A stretch of DNA of 64,000 nucleotides. Source: Ophthalmolycus amberensis. Taxonomy: Eukaryota; Chordata; Actinopteri; Perciformes; Zoarcidae. The first letter of the stretch is position 1. The number at the start of each line of letters is the position of its first letter. Both the position numbers and the translations under genes were made by a program. Of this stretch, positions 25,843 to 38,200 are shown piece after piece. The stretch spans positions 338,501 to 402,500 of the forward strand of contig JAFEUB010001022.1 of assembly GCA_024529925.1 (NCBI GenBank), given 5' to 3'. The notes below the pieces were generated by a model. The model had not been told where the DNA came from and made no database searches. It saw nothing but the letters and a program-made list of their open reading frames with translations.

Positions 25843-27926
25843 GCGCAGAGGATTGTGGGTTGGCACAGCCAGAAAAGCATGCTGGCTTGCATACTGCAAA
25901 ATGCAACCTGACATCCTGGTATTTTGGGCATACTGCATTTAACATACTATTTATTGGGACATACCTTTTTTTTCTGGCATTCTAAACAGTATGGTAGTAT
26001 GGGTATTGGTTTCTCATATTCTGAGCAGTGCAGTGGTGTTTACCTGTGGAGGCCATGGTGAGCAGCAGCAGTGTGGAGGGGTAGAGGGCTTGTCCTGCCA
26101 TGAGGAGAGAGCGGGTGTTGGAGTAGGAGCGCACCGTCTCAGATCTCCAGCAGAGGGCAAACACCAGACACAGAGCACCAGTGCTCACAGCCATGAGGAA
26201 GGAAAGAACTCCAAATACTCTCTCCGCTTCCAGCACTGGAAGACACACAACAGACACACACGCACAGTTGAAAAAGGGAAATGTAAACCAGACTCATGGA
26301 TATCTAGCTATAAGTTGCCACAGGTACATTAAGTACATAAATAGGAACTGTGATGAATTGATGACTCACGGGGGGGATTCCCTCATAACATGTCCCTGCC
26401 TACAACTGAAACCAGAGGAGTAACATCAAGAGTTTGTGTACTTTAAGGTATTTTTCATAATATACTACATTACTTTCAATCTTTCGGTGTGTTTGCACAG
26501 TAAGAAACGACACAGTTGTATTCAGTCCTTTAGTAGCAGTTTAACTCACATTATAACATCACCCATTTTGTCTGTGACCAAGAAAATATTGAGAAGAATC
26601 TTTCATCTAATTCCCAAATGCCGTTGCTGGAGCACCATCTGTAAGTACATGTACCGTTACAGCCGTTTTGTGATTGTTAATTTGGATTTTCTGTGTTTAC
26701 TGTGAAACCAACATGGCCATTATAGTAGCTGAGTGAGGCAACAACAACATACAAGTACGGTTAGTGTTGGGCTGACTGTATTTTACTCTTGTATTTTTGT
26801 ACAAGAATAAAGACATGCAAGCAAAACAGAGTTTTCTTCAAGGATTCAAGGTAACAGGGTGAGTAATTGATCATTTTTGTGGGTTAAGTATTCCTTTAAT
26901 GTGGATTTTTCACTAGTGATACTTTGTATCTTCCTGGCATGGGGTACAATGTAACTACTAGGACAGTTAGCTGTCTATACGTTCTGATTCAAGTTTAGTT
27001 ACTTGTTCCTGGACTAATTGATGGAACAAAACCTTTGGTGGAACTCTTGTTTTTTTTCTTGTTTTTGAATTTATAATCACTATCATTTAAAAAAGTGTTT
27101 TCATAGTTTGATAATTGCTTCCAATAAAAACCTGAAAGGACATTTAAAGCTCTGTTTTCACACTTTTTTGGAAGTGGATTAGCTCGCTGTGCGCTTAAAC
27201 ACAGAGTGAGGGCAGAGGAATAACAATACATTGAATCTGAACGTGTGTTTGCATTGTTACAATGTCAGTGGAATAAAAGCAACTGACATAATTTCCTTTA
27301 GTTAACAATGTCCACAAACAAGATGTAGCTGACAAAGACCAGCTGACCAAGTTTTCAGCACATTTACTTCCAGTCAAGTGTGAACGCTTCTAAAAACAAT
27401 GCACTTTTCTGGTACAGGGGCGAGCTCAAACTTGTTTGTTATTGCTGACTAAGAAGCTGCTTTGCAACCCAGTGGTTTTTCAAATGCTCCACCTAATGTG
27501 AAAGGATGATTCAGAAGTGTAAAAGAAAAAAAGGCTCCCTGAGGCTGATCTCTAGCAGAATCAACACAGCACAGACATGTTTAAATATTCTGCCCTTCTT
27601 CATACATTAGTTTCCTCCTGTTATACCGTATGTCCGCCAAACCTTTAACCAAACCCTGAGCGACATTTTTAGACAGATGACAAATTTGATTTGTTGGCTG
27701 CAGACAAATGTCGAAGATGTAAATGTGGCTCACCGTTGAAGACGAAGACATCTTTACGGTTTGTCTGGTCACTTTCAGTGTTATTCCACTCTGTCCAGAG
27801 GCCCCTCTCCTTCAGCCAGAACGGTGTCCAGACCGCATAGCAGACACACAGGCAACCGGCCAGCCCCACACAGCACTGAGAAAACCTGAAGCGACTGATG
27901 GAGTCCTTAAGCTCCAGCAACATCAT
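25171..27926 (-). CDS. four-pass membrane protein, PMP22/claudin superfamily-like
   Basis: Three coding exons on the minus strand, 27926-27734, 26235-26044 and 25445-25171, have clean GT/AG borders and join in frame to give 219 residues. The hydrophobic segments are at about 16-35, 70-92, 104-133 and 156-176. A first extracellular loop carries GLW and a possible N-glycosylation sequon, NNT, near residue 48. This tetraspan layout with W..GLW in loop 1 is that of the PMP22/EMP/claudin clan; the spacing around FFFLLSWSLF before the last helix recalls the NKG7/CLDND2 subgroup. The usual claudin loop cysteines are not evident. The tail is polar (SSQLKAAKRSFSDGYYPCNS). A likely acceptor for a 5' UTR exon lies near 27945. 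I do not recognise the exact gene, so no symbol is given. Confidence 0.75.
25590..25850. repeat. (TA)n/(CA)n microsatellite in intron 2 of the tetraspan gene
   Basis: TATATA runs alternate with CACATACATG-type words for about 260 bases between coding exons 3 and 2 of the minus-strand gene. It is simple sequence, and all frames over it are Tyr/Ile artefacts. Confidence 0.95.
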
Positions 27927-27989
27927 ATCTCTGCACTACTGGGAGAGGCAAGGAGAATGGAGGAGACAGCAGGAAAGAGATGTGTATTT

Positions 27990-29293
27990 AGAGTGTATTG
28001 AAATTGAGCAACAGAAGTTAAGTCTCAATACTGACCTAGTTCATATAAATATAAATCAGCTTTAAAAAACATAAAATTGTATTGAAAGTACGGTCTTACC
28101 TTTGTTGTTGTCAAGAAGAAACAGGAACAAAGCTGTGAGGTTAGTCAGTTACAGGTACGTTTGCACTACTAGTATTACACCGTTTACTGCTGTACAAATA
28201 CTACCCTACTGTACAAACACCCGTCTTCTACTGCTCAAGACCACAAGTCCTCACTTGCAACTCAAACCCTTCAGTTACTCCGCCTCTGCTGCAATGGAAA
28301 CTCCCCCAGCCAGCGGCTAAATTTCCCCCGTGAATTCTCCACTGTGAAAGTGAAAGCGCCATTCAATATTTGAGGAAGCAGAAGTTTGTGTAGCCAACAT
28401 TGAGCGATAAGGAAAAAAGAATAACTGGACAACAAAAGGAAGTCCATGAGTCTTTAAATTCTCTTGAATCCTGGGAGATACTCTAACTGCAAAATACCAC
28501 TCAGACATTTGTTTGCGTCAAATGCAGAAACTGTGTGAGCGGGTGTGACAGCAGGTCATTATGCACGACAACACATTTAAGGAAATCCCACTCTCGGTTT
28601 GTCACAGCGTGATGTGTGGTCGATGGCGTCCTCGACCTCAGATATCTCTCCTCTTCGTCATACCACCAATGGAATGGCGCCCACAGCCCACCCAAAAGAA
28701 AGTGTTCAAAATGTCACATTAAAATGTCATCGGAGCATGTTTCACACAAAATAAGATCGGAAACATCTTAAAATAAATTCACCGGTCAATTCAGATGTAC
28801 TCTAAAATAAAGATGATAGTCAAATAAAGAATCGATACATTCCTTTATTTACAGATCATTACATTTACAGAAAGTACAAAACTTCCTGACAAAATAAAGC
28901 GCATCTGATCAAACTATAAAGATGTTGAATTCAGATTACGATTAAAATGTTTAAGAATAGCGTGTGATTGATTTTGGTTGATATACATTTGGCATTCACT
29001 GAGTTGGAGTAAATAAACATAAATTCTGGATACAGTCTGGATTACAAAAAAACTGTTTAAAAAGCAGTTTTAGAATAAGGCCTAGAGATGCAGGTAGAAA
29101 AGCACTAACCCTTTCCTCCTCTTTACCCTGCTCTCAGCTAACGTTCCCTCGTCACTAAAGATCAGCCATCAGATTTGACTTTGCGTCAGGTGTTCGTGTC
29201 AAGCTTTTCACCATGAACGCAGGGAGTAAGGACGACGCTGAAGGGCCGCCTCTTGAAATTTGGCAGCTACATTCGTGCCTGTTTATCCGAAGC
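27990..29293. other. spacer between the tetraspan gene and the ACCS-like gene
   Basis: This holds the 5' region of the minus-strand tetraspan gene and the 3' UTR of the minus-strand ACCS-like gene, so the two genes run in the same direction. A TTTATT at about 28845 is a candidate minus-strand poly(A) signal for the latter. No extra exon is recognisable. Confidence 0.5.
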
Positions 29294-32200
29294 TTACTTT
29301 CTGGCTCTCTGCAGCAGGGTCTTGAATACATCAAGAATCTCTGGGTCCTCCCCAGCCGACAGCTCTGGAGTGTTTTTCTCCAGCCAATCGGAGGCGTGGA
29401 TCTGGTGCCTGAGAGTGCCAATCAGAGAGTCCAGGCTGTCAGCGGGCTTGGATGCCTGGCAGTCCAGCAACACAAGCTCCTCAGTGGCCAGCGAGCCCGT
29501 GTCAGGAACAGGGCTGTCCTTCTCCTTCTCCTGGTCCGATGACTTGCTCTGGGGTGATGATGTTGAATTGACAACCGCAGCATTGTCTGAATCTGCACTG
29601 TCCTCTTTCACTGATGTGTTGCCCTCCTCACTGGCTTCTTTGATAGAGTGTGAAAAAGGGCTGGTGCTTTTTTCTTTGATTTCCTTCAAGGCCTCCTTAA
29701 TTCGCTTCAAGCCTGAAATAACACAAAACATTAGCAGAACACGTCAGAACCCATTATCCATTAAAAGCAGAAGACAAACCGTAACAACACAATTTGGGTG
29801 AATAAATGAAATGATCCATAATCTACTCAATGTCTAGTTCAAGACAAGAGAATGGGAATTAGAGGGAACAACACAAAACAACTACATACATCAACCTTTC
29901 AACATATTATATGAGACAGACTACAGACTGACCGAGCTGAAGGTGGTGCTGCTGGTGTGCGAAGACGATGCGGAACCAGCCGGGCGTGGAGCAGGAGAAG
30001 GCCTGACCACAGCTCAACACCACCTTGTGTCTGAGGAAACGCCTCCACAGACACAACTCCTCCTCAAACGTCGACTCTCTGAGGTACTACACAAATGGAG
30101 AGATAGGAGTGACGTATCCACAAACACCCGCGTGGGGTTATTGTGCATTTGAATTAGTGCCAGTAAGAACTTAAAATATGTCCGCCCCAGCATCGTAGCG
30201 GGACTTTGATCTTGGTACCTCTCGGAGGTCGGCCCAGAGATACAGTGTAGCAGGTCTCTCCAGGCAGGGGACGCCCATACTCTGCAGCTCTCCTGTCAGG
30301 TAACTGTGAGCAGCTTTCAGTCTGCGTCTGTTCTCGGGTAAAAAAACGCCGCTGATCCACTCTGGAACAGGAGAGCGTGAAGTGGCAATACGTACGTGTA
30401 AATGAAATGTCACATGTCTTTGTGCAGCAGTTCCAGTTTAGCAATTTAAACCCAACAAAAAACTGCTTGCTGAGTACAAGGACAGCTGATTGTATTAGTG
30501 TGAATCTTGACTGGTCTTTACCAAAAGAGGGTTGATGTGATGATTATTTTCTCAATACATTGCAAAAGCACATTAGAAGCGTGGCTCCATACCTCTGTCC
30601 TGAAGCAGTTGTGCTACTTGGTGCTGGATTGTTCCAGAGACCTCGTGGAAGGCGCCCAGGTGGGCCATGGCCTCCACGAGGTCTGCGTTCTCCGTGTACA
30701 GAGTGCCCAGTCTGGTTCCTGACATTGCAAAATCCTAGAAACGACAGATTATTAGTAAAAAAAAATTAATCTTCACATACATACATGAAATTCCACGTCT
30801 GCATTTAACCCATCCTAAGCATTTGTGAGCAGTGGGCTGCTAGGAAGCAACTTGGGGTTCAGTGTCTCGCTCAAAGACACTTTGACATGCGGACAAAAGG
30901 TTGCGATAGCAAATTTCTACAGAGTATTTAATTATACTTAGGTACTTAGTATATATTTATACTCAGTATATTGTATTCATGCATAAGTACTTTTGCTCAG
31001 TAGACCTTCTTTGTGCTAGCGTACGTGCTCAAATGTATCTTGCTGTTGTAGCTAGAATTCACCCTTGCCGGCACGCAAAGAAATCTGTAACTATGTTATG
31101 TATGAGAATATTCCAGCGCCAAGGCCGTCTGGCCGCTTGTTTTAGTTGCTGGCCGCTGGTTTTTCATGGTCGTTTCCATCAATCTGAGACCAAAATGTGC
31201 CGGGGAATCGGACAGACAACCTTGTGATTAAAAGGGACAATCCTGAGTCACAGTCGCCTCAAGAGGAAGTAAATGAAAAAGGAAGGGTGAAAGCAAACAC
31301 CCACTGAGGAAAAAACAAGAGATTTCACTGTACTGTGAGCAGGGACATAAAAACAACCTCACACACTCGTACAGCGCAGAACAGAACGTACTTTGCTCAG
31401 CCCCCACATTACATGTGTCCTCTGTTCGTCGGGCAGGCTGAAAGAAGAGCACATCGTTGGCAATTAAGAGGCTGTCCTCGGCCACAGTCGTTATGATTAA
31501 AGCTCTAATAGAGTAATCATGCAGAGGTTGGGTTCATGCAGTACCTGTCTATACTGAGGACACTGTGAAAGGCAACAGGTCCATCAAAGACCGTCAGCAT
31601 GTATATTTCATCAACGATAGAGTGGAGCTCATGTCTGAAGCCGGGAATCGTAGCGGGAAAGAGAACATAAACATATACCATATTATATATACATATAACA
31701 TTCTGAGAAACGTGAAGTTAGCTAAACCAGAGGCTACAGTTACATGTAAGATAAGATAAGATAAGATAATCCTTTATTAGTCCCTCAGTGGGGAAATTAC
31801 AGGATTACAGCAGCATTGCTCACAAGTAATAAAATAAAAGATAAAAATCAAGTAATATAATAAACTAAACAGTAAACAGTAGAACAGTAATAAAATAAGA
31901 CAGTAAAGAAGAGTATTAGATATACTAAATATGCCAGTATATACAGAATCTACAGAATATACAGAATATACAGGCGGATCAGGTAAATACTTAAAACGTA
32001 TTGGATATTGCACGGTTTAGATAAGATATTGCACCAGGTGAATGAATTAAAGTGTTCAGTGTGTGCAAAGTGTTCGTGTTCAAGTGTTAGTGGTCCACCG
32101 AGAGCAGTTTGTTGTGCAGCCTGACAGCAGCGGGGAGAAAGGACTTGCGGTACCTCTCCCTCAGACACTGGGGGTGAATCAGCCGGTGACTGCCGGAATT

Positions 32201-35200
32201 TTTTCAGTTTTTATCAAGTCTAGTCCTTAAAACAGATAAAGTAATTATTGTAGGTGACTTTAATATTCATGTGGATGTCGAGAACAATAGCCTCAGTACT
32301 GCATTTGTCTCATTATTAGATTCGATTGGTTTCTGTCAGAATGTACAGAAACCCACTCACTGTTTTAACCACACTCTCGACCTGGTTCTGACTTATGGCA
32401 TTAACATAGAAGATTTAATAGTCTATCCACAGAACCCTCTTCTATCGGACCATTATCTAATAACCTTTGAATTCTTACTAACGGAGTGTACACCGTTAAG
32501 CAAGAGTTACTACACTAGATGTCTATCTGATGGTGCCGTAGCTCAATTTAAAGAAGCGATTCCGTCTGTATTTAACTCAATACCATGCTTCAATATAACA
32601 GAGGACTCCTGTGCTAACTTTAGTCCGACCCAGATTGATCATCTTGTCGACAGTGCTACAAGCTCACTGAGAAGGACACTAGACTCTATTGCTCCTTTAA
32701 AAAAGAAGTTGGTAAAACAAAGGAGGTTCGCTCCATGGTATAACCCTGAAACCCGCAAATTAAAGCAAACATCGCGAAAACTTGAAAGAACATGGCGTTC
32801 CACTAACTTGGAAGAATCTCGGTTACTCTGGCGAGACAGTCTTAAGACATATAAGAAGGCCCTCCGTAATGCCAGAGCAGCTTATTACTCATCGTTAATA
32901 GAGAAAAATAAGAACAACCCCAGGTTCCTCTTCAGCACTGTAGCCAGGCTGACAGAGAGTCACAGCTCTGTTGTGCCGAGTATCCCTATAGACCTCAGTA
33001 GCAATGACTTCATGAACTTCTTTAATGATAAGATTATAATTATTAGAGAGAACATTAATAATCTCCTGCCCTCGACCGATCTTTCCACAAATAGAGTAAC
33101 CTTAGAAACAGCTGTAAACCCTGATATATGTTTAGATGGCTTTACTCCCATTGACCTTGACAAACTGACCAACAATTTTTACGTCTAAACCTTCCACCTG
33201 TCTCTTAGACCCTATACCGACTAGGCTGCTTAAAGAAGTGCTACCATTAATTAGCACAACTTTATTAGATATCATCAACCTGTCTTTAGTAACAGGTCAT
33301 GTACCACAGTCCTTTAAAGTAGCTGTGATTAAACCTCTTCTTAAGAAGCCCACTCTGGATCCAGAGGTGTTGGCCAACTATAGACCGATCTCTAACCTTC
33401 CCTTCCTCTCTAAGATCCTTGAGAAAGCAGTTGCAAATCAGTTGTGTGACTTTCTGTGTAATAATAGTTTATTTGAGGATTTTCAGTCAGGATTTAGAAA
33501 GCATCATAGCACAGAGACAGCTCTGGTAAAAATAACTAATGACCTTCTAATCGCATCAGACAAAGGACTCGTCTCTGTTCTTATCCCGTTAGACCTTAGT
33601 GCTGCGTTCGACACTATAGACCACTGCATCCTGTTGCAGAGACTGGAACATTATATTGGCATCAAAGGAACCGCACTGAACTGGTTTGGATCCTATTTAT
33701 CGGATCGATCTCAGTTTGTTTATGTAAATGATGAAGCCTCGATGAAGAACAACGTCAGTTATGGAGTTCCACAAGGTTCTGTGCTTGGACCAATCTTGTT
33801 CACCTTATATATGCTTCCTTTAGGCAATATTATCAGAAAACACTCTATTACCTTTCATTGTTATGCAGATGATACTCAATTATATATATCGATCAAACCA
33901 GATGAAACCAACCAGCTTGCTAAACTGCAAGCGTGTCTTAAGGACATAAAAACCTGGATGACCTGCAACTTCCTGATGTTAAACTCAGACAAAACTGAAG
34001 TTATTCTACTAGGCCCAGAACACCTCCGAAATCAGTTATCTAATGATATAGTTTCTCTAGATGGCGTTGCCCTGGCATCCAGCAGCACTGTCAAGAATCT
34101 TGGAGTTACCTTTGATCAGGATTTGTCTTTCAACTCTCAGATAAAAATTATTTCTAGGACTGCCTTTTTTCACCTACGTAATATTTCAAAAATCAGGCAC
34201 ATCCTGTCTCAAAGCGATGCAGAGAAATTAGTTCATGCATTTGTTACCTCTAGACTAGATTATTGCAATTCCTTATTTTCAGGCTGCTCTAATAAGTCTA
34301 AGTCTAATAAATCTCTCCAGTTGATCCAGAATGCTGCAGCTCGTGTACTAACAAGAACTAAGAGGAGAGATCATATTACTCCTGTATTAGCTTCTCTGCA
34401 CTGGCTCCCTGTAAAATCTAGAATAGAATTTAAAATCCTTTTACTTACCTACAAAGCCCGAATTGGTCAGGCTCCATCATATCTTAAAGAGCTTATAGTA
34501 CCATACTGCCCTACTAGAGAGCTGCGATCCAGTGATTCAGGGTTACTTGTGGTTCCTAGAGTCTTAAAAAGCAGGATGGAAGCCAAAGCCTTCAGTTATC
34601 AAGCTCCTCTTCTGTGGAACCAGCTTCCCGTTTCAGTCCGGGGGGCAGACACACTCACCACATTTAAGAGTAGGCTTAAGACTTTCCTCTTTGATAGTGC
34701 TTATAGTTAGGGCTGGCTCTGGCTTGCCTTGGACCGGCCCATGGACAAACTGGTATAAGCAAAAACTACAGGGGGACTTCCTACACTGAGCACCTCTCTC
34801 CTCCTCTTCTTCACCTCCGTCTGTATGCATTGATGTCCCATTAATGCTCATTACGGTACTAACTTTACTTCTTCCCCGGAGTATTTGTGCTTTCTCGCCT
34901 CACAGGATGACCGCAGTTTTAGCTGGACACTGGTTCTTCAACCAGCCATGGCCCTGCTGACACCTACTACGATCTTAATTATTAACATTATTAATCCTAT
35001 TACCGATACCATTAATGCACAGTACTGATTTTGTCTCTTCCCCGGAGTCCTTGTGCTTTCTCTCCTCACAGGTTCCATGGAGCATGGTTTCATCTGGACC
35101 CTGGTCCTTCCTCCTACCATGGCCCTGCTGACTCCAACTGCTAATATCACTTTTATTATTACTCACATTACTATTTCATACTACCGATACCATTAATGCA

Positions 35201-38200
35201 CATTATTGACCTGCTTCTTCACCAGAGTCTCTGTGCTTTCTCGCCTCACAGGTTCCTGTGTATCCGGGTTAAACCTGGACCAGGTCTTGCCTCCTGTCGT
35301 GGTTGTGTCATACATTGAATGTGCTGTAATTACATTGAATGTGTTGTAATTCACTATCCTGTTCTACACATGACATCATTGCACTTCTGTCCATCCTGGG
35401 AGAGGGATCCCTCCTCTATTGCTCTCCCACAGGTTTCTTCCTCTTTCCTCCCCGTTAAAGGGGTTTTTTGGGGAGTTTTTCCTGTTCCGATGTGAGGGTC
35501 CCGGGACAAGAGGATGTCAAATGTGTACATATTGTAAAGCCCTCTGAGGCAAATTTGTTATTTGTGATTTTGGGCTATACAAAAATTAATTGAATTGAAT
35601 TGAATTGAATATACAGTGCAGCATAAATAATAAACCTTGGTTTTATATTGTTAATCATTGTTTATGAGAAAGAAAATGCAACAGAAATGTAAAATGGTCC
35701 CCTCAGCGTCCTGCGTCAGTGTAAAAGCACCGTGGTTTATGGTTACAACAGCTCGGTGCCTGCAAGCGTCTGTGGAGGGAATTACTCTGGCGAGATGATT
35801 TAGAAAACATGATGCAGGAGACTCCTTGGCACATAGCTGCACTTGACAATATGTTGATGGTTAAGAGAGGTGATAAAACTCCATCAAGAGCGCTTGATAT
35901 TCCATACATGGGACACCAGCTCCCAGGCCGTAAAATAAAGCAGTTCACACAGGACCTGTGTGCGGTGCTCTGGCACTTGGCGCTTTGTGCTTGAGAATTA
36001 CAGTGTGAGATAATAGTGGGGAAAAACACACCTTTTGGCGAACTCCAAGAAGGCAATCATCTCTTCCGGGGTGTAGATCTCAGCCAGAGGGTTGTGGGGG
36101 TTCATCAGTATAACAGCTCGGATAGTCAAACCCTAAAACAGATGGCCATGAATGTCTTTTAAGTCTTTCGAAATGAACCTGCGTAAGAATAAATGCATTC
36201 ATGAATTACCTCTTGTTTGGCCCTTTTAAGCCCTTCTTCTAGTTTGCCCACAGTGAGGTGGAAGGGTCGACTGCCTTTGCCATCGGCCTATAAATGAAAA
36301 ATACCAAGACAACAATTGACAATACACCTTACTGAGCGAGACCACATGGTGCACTTAAAAGGTGAACGCAATGAGCATATAAATGTGAGGTATATTGAAT
36401 GTATATATGATCAGTACGGCACAACGAGTACATAAAGAGCAGACATTTCAAACACAAGCACATAGTAAGCACTGCAAGTACCGGTACATCAGGCTCTGTA
36501 TTCCTACCTCACAGTCAAGAGGGACATGGAAGACTTTTACGTCACTATACAGGCCTAGATCCTCGGTGATAATGCCATAGAAAGGAGTAGGGATGAGAAT
36601 GGCATCTACAACATGAAATACACAATGACCACCGACATACAAAACACATCCACCAAGACCCATGTGAGCTACTATTTAGGGTATTAGTGCTCATTTAGAA
36701 GCAAATTCAACAATTTGTAAAAATGTGCTCATCTGAATTTGCCAGGCAAATAAATGGTTTCCCATAATAAGGATCCGTGTTGCGAATAAAGAGACAAACA
36801 CGGGCTGCTTTTGAGGCTCATGACTTTCAAAGCACTTGTTGAGCAAAACAAATATGTTACATTGCTTTAAATGAGGCATCGCTTGCCGTAGCACCAAAAA
36901 GAATAAGCAATTTATGTAGCTGCCTAAATAAATAAATTAATGAAAAGGTGTTTTGTATAAATGATTATGCTACAACTTCCCCCTTCTATTATATAGTATA
37001 CAAAGATATTTTTGTTGTTGTTATTGCACACATATTTGTATTCATGCAGTATAGGATGTATTGTGTGTGTGTGTGTGTGTGTCAGTGCATTCTGAACCTA
37101 CCTTCAGGGTCACAAATGACTGCAGCAATACACGAGAAGAGGGAACAGCAGCCATTCATCACCACAACCTGAACAAACAAACAAACAAGCGCACACACAC
37201 ACACACACACACACTATGTTATAAAAGACCCAATTAAGGCACAGAAGGAGGTTCATTCAGGTTAATTCAAGGTTAGTTCAGTTGCAGCATTTAGCGCCTT
37301 TATAATCATTAGAGATAATCAGATACATTCATTGATCCCTCCTCTATTGCTCTCCCACAGGTTTCTTCCTCTTTCCTCCCCGTTAAAGGGGTTTTTTGGG
37401 GAGTTTTTCCTGTTCTGATGTGAGGGTTCCGGGACAAGAGGATGTCAAATGTGTACATATTGTAAAGCCCTCTGAGGCAAATTTGTAATTTGTGATTTTG
37501 GGCTATACAAAAATAAATTGAATTGAATTGAATTGAATCCATTGCCTTTATTTCTGACAATGAATGGCTTTACTCAGAGTGTCTTCTGCAGCAGCAGTAT
37601 AAAACATTTATAAAAGACTTCTTTGTCAGTTATTTTATCCTTTGCTGGTCATATGATTCAGTCACGGGAAGGGAACCTTCTTCTCACATATCACAGCAAT
37701 CCTGATGGACTAGTTATACAAAAACAAAACAAATAAAAATGGATGTAATCCAACCCGTTCTAGGTTGAAGCATGCAGCTTCATGACAACTCTGCTAATTC
37801 ATTGGTTGATACAATTTGACTGTTTGTTTTAAGTCTGTTACTTGCTTTGTCTTTGTAAAACTTCTTATTTTCTTTTGTTGTTTGAACTTTTATGCTAAAC
37901 CTTGTCTTGTAAACAAATGTATTGTTTCATTAAAGAAGTCAATTAATTCTCTTTTTACATGTGGAAAAGCACACAATTATTAGATGTAACGTGTAATGTA
38001 GAGTCAAAAGTGCACCCAGTCATTCTGAGGAGTAGTTTTAAATGATTAATGTAGAGGTAGACCAGTAGTGCTGTATTGTGGTTCAGGTGGCATTAATAGT
38101 GTTCAGTAAACTCTGTAGTTTAAACTCTTGGAGATCGTTAGTTAAATTCCAGCATCAAAAGCAACAAACTTCACTCACGCTGTCAGCCTTCAGCGGGTTC

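Noticed and set aside
25516..25985. Tyr-Ile-Thr rich frames on both strands
   Set aside because: Translation of a TA/CA microsatellite in an intron.
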